A stretch of 64,000 bases of DNA from Aplectana chamaeleonis (taxonomy: Eukaryota; Nematoda; Chromadorea; Rhabditida; Cosmocercidae), in the NCBI GenBank assembly GCA_029168955.1, contig JAPDOI010001507.1, forward strand, positions 62,001-126,000, read 5' to 3'. The notes under the pieces were generated by a model that was not told where the DNA came from, ran no database searches, and worked only from the letters and a program-made list of their open reading frames with translations. The translations under genes and the position numbers were made by a program. Positions 1 through 9,074 of this stretch are shown piece by piece (the first letter of the stretch is position 1; every line of letters begins with the position of its first letter).

Positions 1-118
1 AATTCTCGTTTGGGCCAGTATCCGTTTTACCCGATGAGTCGGTTTTGCAAAAACGGCAATATCCGAAAATCCGATCCGACGGGATTTTGGCCATCGGATG
101 GAATGTATACTAGTGACC
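1..118. repeat. ATCCGA-rich repeat, partial copy cut by the window edge
   Basis: The first ~115 bases are nearly identical to 21301-21417 and share the end motif CCATCGGATGGAATGTATA. The copy is cut off by the window start. It belongs to a family packed with ATCCGA/TCGGAT words, also present inverted at 13420-13735. Confidence 0.75.
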
Positions 119-1409
119 TCAGGAGTTTTAGCAGCCTGAGGCGAAGCCCAGACTGATGATGCAATGGCACCATTTCAAAGAGCGTCAATAACCACAGTGG
201 GCCCAATGGTATTCTCGTGACCGTCTGAGGGGAACGAAAAGAAAGCGAACGTTATCTAGCCCATTCTGAGCCAACTTTTCATATGTTTTGCATAATAAAG
301 GTTGATTTCTCCCGAACAATGAATTTATATGACAAAGGATCAGTCGAAGAGCTATTCGGGCTGCTGTCGAATACAAAGTGATGCCGTAAATATGTATCGG
401 AGAAAACGAGTTAGAAACTACGTCATGCGATCACCAATCGGCTCTTCTAAAAGCTCGCGAACGGGACCGGAGCCCAATGTTGAATGAAACTCTAACCAAC
501 ACGCTACATCAAAAATTCGCTAGACTAGAGTCTGCAAAACAACTACATGCACCACAATTTCTTGAAATCCCAGTTCACCAATGGGCGACCGAGAGGCGGA
601 GGGCGGCCCTATTTACCACCCTATCATCGGATACAGTTCTGATACATTGTAATCCAGCTAGTCCACGGCGAGAGGTGAAATCCAATCTCTTGGCAAACCC
701 TCTAACACCCTGACCATTCAAGAAAATACAAAGAAAAAATTGTACAAAGTCATGAACATTGGGTCATGACAGCTTTTTTGTAGGCAAAAACTGTTTTCAA
801 TGGAACTCAGATAGGGGCGAAATTTGTCAGCATTCTCTAGTATCTCAGCTGAACTATACAATCCTCACTGTTCACCTCTGAACACGAACCCACACCGTGT
901 GGGCGCTGGCAGCGCGCACATCAACTGCGCCATTACTACACGCCTGCAGTGCGAGTCTAGCATCGCACTTATATGAAATGCTTTTCTATGTATTGCCCCT
1001 TCAAGGTGCTTCTGAAAAACATGCAGAGATCGTCAAGCTTTATATGTTAGATGTTCGGAATAGTTACACCCAGATTTTTCTATATGGCCATGGTGACATA
1101 GAGAAAGCATTAAAGAAATATCTTGATGTGAACTATACTACTCATTTTAAAAGCGTTTCTCTTGTACCTAATCTTGTTCTCTTGCTGAATTTTATCGCGG
1201 CTTTCTTGCTGTATTTTTAAGTTTTTTCCTTTCTTGTTATACATACGCCTGGATTTTTAGATTCTGTCTAACTTTCGGTAGAGGGTAAACTTATTAAGGG
1301 TTTTATAAAACAGCGCTGTCTCTGAGCTTCATCCGGATATTGAATTTATGTGTTTGTTTTGGAAGCTCTCCGAAAAAATTTATTGCTGGTAAGCATTCGG
1401 CTTAGGCAC
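119..1409. other. No gene recognised
   Basis: AT-rich DNA with only short open frames. The longest (897-1220, plus) matches no family I know. I see no repeat ends here. Confidence 0.5.
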
Positions 1410-1887
1410 TAGTTATACACCCCGGAATGGAAACGTCCCGCGATGAAATTGCCGCCGCTTCCCGTGTGAATCAGGGACTCGTCTGCGATGTTGCGTCTTT
1501 GACGTCTTTGATGCAATATTGCACACTAAAATTTCCCGGGCGTTTCAATTACATTCTATCGATATTTGCCTCTATCAGTTGTTCATTGCAGAAATTCACT
1601 AGAAATCTATTACTCTTGTCATGGCAGTGCTCGTTTTATCGTTTTGGTGATATTTTAACAAGTTTAGATCTGAAAAATAATCAGCTGATGGAAATTCGCA
1701 TTTCTCCAACAGGGTAGGTCCCGCGAGGATATAGTATACAGTGCCGCGGCGGGTATAACTGCTCCGTGCGGGTTTCCGGCGAGTTTTCTGGGACAACTCT
1801 TCCTTTTGGCATGCCTCAGCACAGTTAGGACGCACATAATTTGTAGTTGTCTTGCTATTTCTGCAGCATCCCGCCGGTGTATAACTA
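1410..1887. mobile_element. Possible TIR element (MITE-like)
   Basis: A 12-bp inverted pair, TAGTTATACACC and GGTGTATAACTA, bounds 478 bp that contain no transposase-like frame. Both ends continue inward with CCGG-type sequence. I could not find a matching target-site duplication, so the class is open. Confidence 0.45.
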
Positions 1888-2178
1888 CGGCCTTAGATGT
1901 TATTAAGGGTTGTTTGTATTAAGCGCGCTTGAATAGAATTCCAAGAACGATCTTTGGCCAGTTCTCCACCAAGGATTATCAACAAAACGCCGCTGAGTGT
2001 TTGAGTGATCAGCAGTCCAAATAATTAGACCAAAACTTATCCACTCATACTTATCCGTACTACTATTTCTACATCGCGAGGAAATGAAAATGTAAGGAAA
2101 GTTCGGAAGTGTTCGGGGGCGCTTTCTTGAAAAACTTGTGAATGTTTTTGAGCTTTTGCCTATCTCCCTCATTTTGAA

Positions 2179-2352
2179 CTGGGGTGCGTTCCAAGAATGT
2201 TCCCACGACGTCATGGGAGGGCAAGCGGCCTTTCCATGGTCAGGTTTGCTTCCCAGGGCTACGAATCATAACTGTAAAATGCTTCCACGCAGCCGTGGCT
2301 ACGTTTCCATGGCCGCGTTTTGCCACGAAAATGTTCTTGGAACGCACCCCTG
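2179..2352. mobile_element. hAT-like MITE, 174 bp
   Basis: Ends are inverted repeats of about 20 bp: the left reads CTGGGGTGCGTTCCAAGAA and the reverse of the right reads CAGGGGTGCGTTCCAAGAA. A CAGGGGTG-type terminus is typical of hAT elements. No convincing 8-bp duplication remains, so this is probably an old, non-autonomous copy. Confidence 0.6.
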
Positions 2353-2576
2353 GTCGAAGTAAGGTTTCTCGGGCTTATCATGTCAGAATCTCCTTATCAC
2401 TGCTATATTTTGCCACGACAGACCGCTCCGCCGCTTGCTCCGCCCGAACTAATCCGAGCGAGCTAGGCTTTACTTGTGGGCGTGGCAAGTCCGAACAATT
2501 TTTGTGAAGAAGAGAAGGGTTCGCAAAATTCAACAAAAAAATTAAGTAACACATCTCGGTCAACAAACTGTTTTAA

Positions 2577-3206
2577 AGGCAGCATACACGCTCGTGAACA
2601 TGGTCGAGATATCAGCATGAATAGGCTCGCACGGCCCCTACCATGTCATGGACGACGTTTGAAGCGCTGAAAACCATCCAGGATGACAGTATTTGACAAT
2701 CCCTGTCACGAACGCCCGTATTTTCACACACCTTCGAGTAACAGATGAAAAGTTAAACTTGAGAAAACATGTGATAATTGAGAGTGATAGCACTATAAAA
2801 AGGGAGTGCACGAGAGAAACAGCTCGATTTACCTGGATATTACATGTTTGTGCATTGATGAAATCCTCCATTTTTAAAAGCCATCTAGAGTAGAGCGGCA
2901 TTCTCGAAAGTGGATGAGAGTTTGAGGGTGTTTAGACAGGTAATACCCAGATAAGTCGAGCTGTTTCTCTCCTGCACTCCCATTTGATAGTGCTATCACT
3001 CCCAATTATCACATGTTTTCTCAAGTTTAACTTTTCATTCTGTTACTCGAAGGGGTGTGAAAATACGGGCGTGCGTGACAGGGATGGTCAAATACTGTCA
3101 TCCTGGATGGTTTTCAGCGCTTCAAACGTCGTCCATGACAATGTAGGGGCCGTGCGGGCCTATTTATGCTGATATCTTGACCATGTTTCGAGCGTGTTTG
3201 CTGCCT
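2577..3206. mobile_element. Fold-back MITE with 270-bp arms and TTAA flanks
   Basis: The left arm (about 2577-2846) is repeated as reverse complement at about 2941-3206. The ends read AGGCAGCATACACGCTCG and CGAGCGTGTTTGCTGCCT. TTAA lies at 2573-2576 and 3207-3210, giving a four-base target duplication of piggyBac type. The arms differ by scattered substitutions and small indels, so the element is not recent. It carries no protein gene. Just right of it, GAGGACGAAAATTATTG at about 3223-3239 resembles the end of a second TTAA family, so it may sit inside or beside an older element. Confidence 0.8.
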
Positions 3207-3254
3207 TTAAGTGGGGAGCTCGAGGACGAAAATTATTGTTAAGACTACCCTCAA

Positions 3255-4338
3255 GAAAAAGCTAGTTCAGTATTTGAGAACCTTCCGTAAAAGTACTGTT
3301 GCGGTGAGAAGCAAATCATATTCGGCTTTTCATTGAAGTATTAAGAGAATCAGTCACTCTTCATAAAACTTGACAACCATATCAAACAAGCAAAGGCATG
3401 CCATAGGTCACAGTGCATTTAAATATTTTTTGGTTTAAACGTACTTGAGATCTTTTGTCGTACAGGTTTGATATTCGGTAGAACTGGTTTATTGGCCTGA
3501 AGTCTTGAGCATATCGTCTTTTCAAAGGCCTGAAAGTGTCTCTAACATTAGCGATTTGTGGGTTACTAGATCAAGCGCTCATCTTTTCTTACCCTTATCA
3601 CGATAAACCCTCAAACTTATTTTTTGTTTTTTTTTCTAATTTTTTGCTTTTTATCAGTTTGCTCAGTCTGAAATCATTCATCTTCAGTCTTCAAAAAACC
3701 CATGAAAACAGAATACATTTTAAGCATTTCAAACTGGATATCACTAGCAAGATGCTGTTTGCTGCACATTTCTGACTTCTATGAGTTTGAAGCCAGGAGG
3801 TGACCGATGGCGTTATGACTGATGCTGATTTCTCCTTCTCAAGTTTTTGAAAGCGATCTGAGCGCCTACGACGACCTAGGGCCTCCTGAGGATGCTGTAT
3901 AGGGTTAGTGTGGGGTCATTGGCCTAGCCACGCTATGATGGCAGCATTTTATGATGAAGTCTCTCGTCGACAGTAGCAGCATAGTGCGTTTGATCGCTGT
4001 CGTGCTAGAATGAGGAGCAATATCCGGGGGATCAGCCCCTGGAAGTACCATAGCCTTGAAAATACTTGCGTGAATTTTCCTTGCCAGAATTCCGTCAAGA
4101 CGACGAGTAAGGCAACCGCAAGTACCACGAAATCACCCACGAACCACAATACAATAGCCGCGTTAAGTTTTGTAAAAACGGGGAGCGTCTGGCGAAGTCG
4201 GCAAAAAAGCTTGCAATGCGTGTAACTTTTTTTGAATGAACACTTTTCGATATCTGAAAACGCTATCAAATTCACAGATCAAATTGCTACCTTCATATGT
4301 GACTTGTGTGCCGAAGTTTCCTAAAATCGCTCTGTTTT
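3255..4338. other. No gene recognised
   Basis: AT-rich sequence without recognisable coding regions or repeat ends. Short frames at 3536-3775 and 3949-4275 are low-complexity or unsupported. Confidence 0.45.
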
Positions 4339-4747
4339 TGAAGGAAATATCTCTTGCAATCGTTCTTCAAAAACTTCGCGCGAGGCGAATTGCGTCGAAA
4401 CTTTGAGCAGTATTTGTTCACGTAATGGAAGAGCAATCTGTATGCTTTTTCCATAAATTAGAGGGAGGTGAAAGAATCTCAAGGTCTATGTTGATTAAAT
4501 TTTCGAAATCCTCCATTTATGAGTCCGAGGTCTTCGCAACGAAACTCCGACTTTTCAGATAGTTCTCAAGGGTATTTGGTGAAGGATCTCGAAATTTCAA
4601 CCAACATAGAACCTGAGAATCTCTCACCTGCCCCTAATTTATGCATACAGATTGCTCTTCCATTACTTGTGCAAATACTGCTCAAAGTTTTTTTTTCAAA
4701 AAAAAAGGCGACAATTTTGAAAAACGATTGCAAAAAAGAATTTCCTC
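4339..4747. repeat. Imperfect hairpin repeat with ~170-bp arms
   Basis: The segment 4339-4512 is repeated as a diverged reverse complement at 4585-4747 (shared words include GAGCAGTATTTG, GGAAGAGCAATCTGTATGC and TCTATGTTG). A ~70-bp spacer separates the arms. The right arm ends within a few bases of the TTAA-family MITE that starts at 4750, so here too a MITE lies beside a hairpin. Confidence 0.7.
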
Positions 4748-4749
4748 GA

Positions 4750-5403
4750 AGGCAATGTTCGCGATGAATTTCGTTAACGCGTTGCAAGGCTGATGTACTA
4801 TGCTGACAGAAGATGGATTGGGCGGTATCAAAGACACCGAAAACGCGCCAATAATGGCCAAAAACGGATGTGAAGTGGCCGGTGTACAAAGCCGACCCGC
4901 CCCAAAGTAGCCAGCCCGCCTTTCTCAAGACGAGTTTTCTAGGATGTTGATGATTTTGATGGCGAATTGCCAAATGCATCCGCTCCACCCATTTTGATCA
5001 ATATCATGGGCAATCATGGCCACTTCGACTGGCGGCTGGCTGGACAGACCATCCCTATCTCCTCCTTGGCTTTTTTCTATCACTGTTTTTTATTTAACGT
5101 TGCTCTTGAAAGATTTCTTAACTGTGTGTTAGTTGATTCTTTGATTCCAAGTCGATTTCTATGTATCTGCAACCCGAAACAAAGCGCGCTCCACGGAATA
5201 TGTCAGCTGATTTAGGTATCGCGCGAAGTCGTCCAAATCTCCCTCCTCAATCAGCAGCTTGTCCAAACCTGCAGCGAAGAGAGTCGTAATTGTCGCCGTT
5301 TTCGAGAGTTTTGTTTCGTTTTTCTCCAGTACTAGTCCGAACAGACCTCATATTCTCAATTTTGATGGAAAACCGGAGGCGATTTTTATCCTGAACACTG
5401 CCT
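4750..5403. mobile_element. TTAA-family MITE, 654 bp, diverged
   Basis: The ends read AGGCAATGTTCGCGATGAA and, at the right, TATCCTGAACACTGCCT, the same terminal repeat as the elements at 25946 and 42418. The flanking tetramers are TCGA (4746-4749) and TTGA (5404-5407), presumably decayed TTAA. No transposase is encoded. Confidence 0.65.
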
Positions 5404-5464
5404 TTGAGAAACAAAGCGTTCATACTCGGACAGAGGGAAAACCTCACCGCGGGTAACTATTTAA

Positions 5465-5620
5465 AATAACGCTGACCGCGACATTGCGGCGGTTGAAGCG
5501 CGTTCCGACCGCGCTCATGTTTTACCGGCGGTCGAACCGCGCATGGACGCGGTCAAACCGCGATAAGAAACGACGGTCGGACCGCGTGCATCGCAAAATC
5601 AGCGGCGGCCGTGAGAGGCA
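5465..5620. repeat. GACCGCG/GGTCAAACCGCG short-period repeat
   Basis: The words GACCGCG, CGGTCGAACCGCG and CGGTCAAACCGCG recur at 15-25 base intervals. Similar GC-rich clusters occur at 14220, 20000, 32640 and 34905. It looks like a decayed minisatellite or the subterminal part of a DNA element. Confidence 0.55.
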
Positions 5621-5818
5621 GGGCGGCGCGGCTTTTAGTCCGATGGCTGTAACTCAAGAAGATTCAGAACACGTTCACATATAATGTCACTTCTGCTTAA
5701 GTAGTCACGCACGCTGCATAACATATTAATCCGACTTATCATTCATTGGTTCTTTTAAATAAGAATTAATATTGATCATAGTATTTATAAATTTCAATTA
5801 TTTTCGTATTAATATAAC

Positions 5819-5882
5819 TATTATTATTATTATTATTATCATTATTATTATTATTATTATTAATATTAATATTATCATTATT

Positions 5883-5925
<43 letters not shown>

Positions 5926-5938
5926 TTAATATTATTAA

Positions 5939-6022
<84 letters not shown>

Positions 6023-6079
6023 CATCAGCATTATTATTATTATTATTATTATTATTATCATCAGCATTATTATTATTAC

Positions 6080-6161
<82 letters not shown>

Positions 6162-6203
6162 AATATTATTATTATTACTATTAATATTAATATTAATATT
6201 AGT
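5819..6203. repeat. (TTA)n microsatellite, ~385 bp
   Basis: Long (TTA)n tract with a few TTAATA, TCA and GCA interruptions. The poly-Ile frames across it are artefacts. Its right end runs directly into the terminal inverted repeat of the Penelope-like element. Confidence 0.95.
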
Positions 6204-6244
6204 AGAGTGTTAATAAAGCCGTGTCCAAGATGTTAACGATTTAT

Positions 6245-6284
6245 CAGGCTAACGTTTCGGCCTCGTCGCCTTCATCAGAGCCTG
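6245..6284 (-). ncRNA. Candidate minimal hammerhead ribozyme of the Penelope-like element
   Basis: On the minus strand a 6-bp helix I (CAGGCT with AGCCTG) encloses the core CTGATGA, a short stem II (GGC-loop-GCC) and GAA. These are followed by the self-complementary ACGT as helix III and a GTT cleavage triplet. This order fits the minimal type I hammerheads reported from Penelope-like elements, whose very short helix III favours dimers. One departure is an A-C mismatch at the base of stem II. Cleavage would fall about 155 nt downstream of the RT stop. Activity is inferred, not shown. Confidence 0.7.
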
Positions 6285-6439
6285 GAAAATCAAGAAATAG
6301 ATGCGACTACTCGTCAAACACACGATTAACTTACAGAAACGCAGCAAAGGCTAGGAAAACCCAGGAAGTGCCGCACGTAGCCACAAAAGTTGCACTGCTC
6401 ACCTTTGGTGCCAAGAAAGTGCGAAAGGACCACCTCTAG

Positions 6440-7714
6440 TTAGTCAGGCAGTGGGTGGTATGATTGCGTGCCTTCCCGACATGAAGACGTTGAGATCACG
6501 CTCCAGAGGTCAAGGAAAGGTGCGAGTTCGCTGGTAATTGCTAGACACTCGTCTTTCCGATTCATTTTTGGACTTTTCGCATTAATCCAAAACGCTTCTA
6601 AAATTTTTCGCGCTGGCGTTTGGGGTGCGTGTGCCAAAATTTTACCGGTAAGCTCGAAGAGCTCATTGCCGTGACGCTGTCTACGATGGGCTCCCAGTGG
6701 TGTGCTAGGGATTGATTTTCTTAACCCATTCAGGTGTTCCTTGATCCGCGAACACAGTGGACGTCCTGTTTCACCAATATATTCTTCGCCGCAACGCCCA
6801 CATGATATCAAGTATACGACTCTAGACCTCATACAATCCCCGTCCTGACCTGAGGGGCAGACCACACAGTCGATTGTGGCGCTGAATCTGTCGTACAACC
6901 GATTTCTTACTAGCTGACGCTTAAGGTTCGCAGGAGGTATCTCGACCAGCCTCACCGCGTCGTCAAGGTCGAACTTTCGCAGGAATCCTCTTACTGATGA
7001 GCTCACAGCGTCGGATATATACGGGAAACAAAACGGAATTTTCCTATCATTATTGTTATCCAATCGAACTCGCGTCTCCTGTCTCCTCATAGGTGGTCCG
7101 GATGAGTTTGGTCCTCCTGAGGCATAACCGTTGCTGACCGCTATCTTTCTTGCTAGATCCCTTGACTCGGCCTTTTCTTCCGCTCCAGAAGAAACCCTAT
7201 TAGCTGTACCGTACATATTTTTCATGACAGCGAGCTTTGTGCTTGAAGGGTGAGCGGAGCTGGAGTGGATCAGGATGTTCTTGCTGGTAGGCTTCCGATA
7301 CCACTTGGTTCTGTAAGATCCTTCCCGACGCTGCACCTGCACATTGAGGAAAGCAAGCCATGTTTCGTGAGGTTTCTCTCGCGTAAATCGTATTTGCTGT
7401 GATTGTTCATTCAGAATACTGAAGCATGTGTCCATCTCCTTCTGCGTGGAGCACACCACGAAACAGTCGTCGATGTAACGACGGTAAATGATGGGTCGCC
7501 GCTCCAGCACAGGCCTCTCTATCCGTGACATGAACGCTATGGCTAAGGTGGGTGCCAACCGTTGGCCCATTGCCAGACCGCGGATTTGCCTGTAGTACTG
7601 ACCGGACCACCTAAATATAGAGCAATTGAGACACTCTTGGAGAAGCACCATAATCTGCGAGATATTCAGGTGGTGCATGTTCACAACAGATCCATGCTCC
7701 GTGAGAAGCTCCAT
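6440..7714 (-). CDS. Penelope-like reverse transcriptase with GIY-YIG endonuclease, N-terminally truncated
   Basis: An open frame of 424 residues encodes the C-terminal two-thirds of a Penelope-like polyprotein. The RT palm shows GLAMGQRLAP (about residues 46-55) and the catalytic YIDD (80-83). Downstream, near residues 285-310, is a Cys-rich linker (CVVCPSG...C) followed by VVYLISCGRCGEEYIGETGRP, the GIY-YIG nuclease start, with R and E residues further on. Full-length proteins of this class have several hundred more N-terminal residues with RT motifs 1-4, absent here, so the copy cannot prime on its own. The frame is otherwise intact, suggesting fairly recent insertion. In life the protein would nick target DNA and reverse-transcribe the element RNA. 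Confidence 0.85.
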   Translation of the reverse strand: MELLTEHGSVVNMHHLNISQIMVLLQECLNCSIFRWSGQYYRQIRGLAMGQRLAPTLAIAFMSRIERPVLERRPIIYRRYIDDCFVVCSTQKEMDTCFSILNEQSQQIRFTREKPHETWLAFLNVQVQRREGSYRTKWYRKPTSKNILIHSSSAHPSSTKLAVMKNMYGTANRVSSGAEEKAESRDLARKIAVSNGYASGGPNSSGPPMRRQETRVRLDNNNDRKIPFCFPYISDAVSSSVRGFLRKFDLDDAVRLVEIPPANLKRQLVRNRLYDRFSATIDCVVCPSGQDGDCMRSRVVYLISCGRCGEEYIGETGRPLCSRIKEHLNGLRKSIPSTPLGAHRRQRHGNELFELTGKILAHAPQTPARKILEAFWINAKSPKMNRKDECLAITSELAPFLDLWSVISTSSCREGTQSYHPLPD

Positions 7715-7803
7715 GCAAAGAACGACATCTTGGACACGGCTTTATTAACACTCTACTAATTACTACATCGCTATGCCAAGATTCATGGAAAGTCGATCAT
7801 GGA

Positions 7804-7848
7804 CAATATTAATATTATTTATTATTATTATTATTATTACTATTATTA

Positions 7849-7946
<98 letters not shown>
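7804..7946. repeat. (TTA)n microsatellite, ~143 bp
   Basis: Nearly pure (ATT)n joining the Penelope-like element side to the deleted RTE copy. The poly-Tyr and poly-Ile frames are artefacts. Confidence 0.95.
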
Positions 7947-7947
<1 letters not shown>

Positions 7948-8798
7948 GGGTATCCTACCCGATTCTTGGAGACATGCGATCATCGTACCTCTTCACAAGA
8001 AGCTATCCGTCACGGATCCTAAGAACTACAGAGGAATCTCTCTACTTCGTGTCATGTACAAGGTTTCAGAACGTATCATTCTCGAGCGACTTATCAAACA
8101 TCGTGAAAGAACGACCAGAGATGAGCAAGCCGATTTTCGACCTGGAAGATCGACCATCGACCAAGTGTTCGTCGTGAGAAGAGTAATTGAATCGTGGCAG
8201 CGGAATTCGAAGCCATTACAGCGAGCTTTTTTGGACTTTGAAGCCATTGCTCAATGCTCTGCGAGCAGATAGAGTCCCGGAAAAGTATGTTCGGTTAATC
8301 GAGGACATGAACAAAGGAACAACAGCAGCAGTTCGTACACCTGTCGGATTTACGTCAGCTTTCGAGGTGAAAACAGGAGTAAGGCAAGGAGCCGTTGCAG
8401 GACCTTTTCTTTTCAACTTCGTCGTTGATGACATCATGCGTAGAGTTGTTGAGTTGCAGAACAGTTTCCTGCGGATGTGATCCTAGCACCATCAGGACGC
8501 TCCCTTGTCGACCTGGAGTACGCCGACGACATCGTGTTATTCGCTGAAAACAACGCAAAACTGCAAAGGATTGTGAACCTCGTTTCGAAGTATGCCCCAG
8601 CCTATGGACTTCGTCTTCGTCCCGACAAATGCAAGCAGATGTGGGTCTCTAGGAAATGGAATAGTGACAGCTGGATGGAATGTGTTCAAATTGTGACTGA
8701 AGACCTTGAAAAATGGACACGGCTGACTACTAGGACGGCACACCTCGGTGAAGATGCGGAATGACCGCGTCAGGCGAAAGCCAACCGATTAAGTCAAG

Positions 8799-8800
<2 letters not shown>
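7947..8800 (+). pseudogene. RTE-type LINE fragment, internally deleted
   Basis: The translation matches the RTE copy at 44.4-47.6 kb almost word for word but in pieces. It starts inside the RT at the ILPDSWRHAIIVPLHKK motif, continues through the FRPGRSTIDQVF region, loses about 26 bp after LDFEA with a frame change, and reaches VRQGAVAGPF and YADDIVLF. It then jumps from KQMWVS to RKWNSDSWMECVQ, deleting roughly 640 bp of the 3' coding region. It ends with the same GATTAAGTCAAGT tail as the long copy and runs straight into (ATT)n. Its 5' truncation point also lies at a (TTA)n tract. It has no coding potential for an active protein. Confidence 0.85.
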
Positions 8801-9050
<250 letters not shown>

Positions 9051-9074
9051 TTAGCAGTCACTTCGAGGGTGCTG

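Larger units (their letters stand above)
6203..7755 (-). mobile_element. Penelope-like retroelement (GIY-YIG type), 5'-truncated
   Basis: A 1.55-kb element bounded by a perfect 31-bp inverted repeat (6203-6233 and 7725-7755). The minus strand carries a reverse-transcriptase/GIY-YIG frame, then ~150 bp of 3' sequence with a hammerhead-like motif. The N-terminal RT motifs are missing, so this is a truncated copy. Inverted terminal repeats on truncated copies are known for Penelope-like elements. The left end abuts (TTA)n directly; on the right, ~49 bp separate it from the next (TTA)n tract. Confidence 0.85.

Noticed and set aside
897..1220. 107-residue plus-strand frame
   Set aside because: No recognisable domain, no splice signals and no codon pattern that separates it from background.
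5772..6236. Poly-Ile, poly-Tyr, poly-Asn and poly-Leu frames over (TTA)n tracts (also 7773-8010, 8761-9080)
   Set aside because: They are translations of a trinucleotide microsatellite, open in every phase, with no unique flanking protein.
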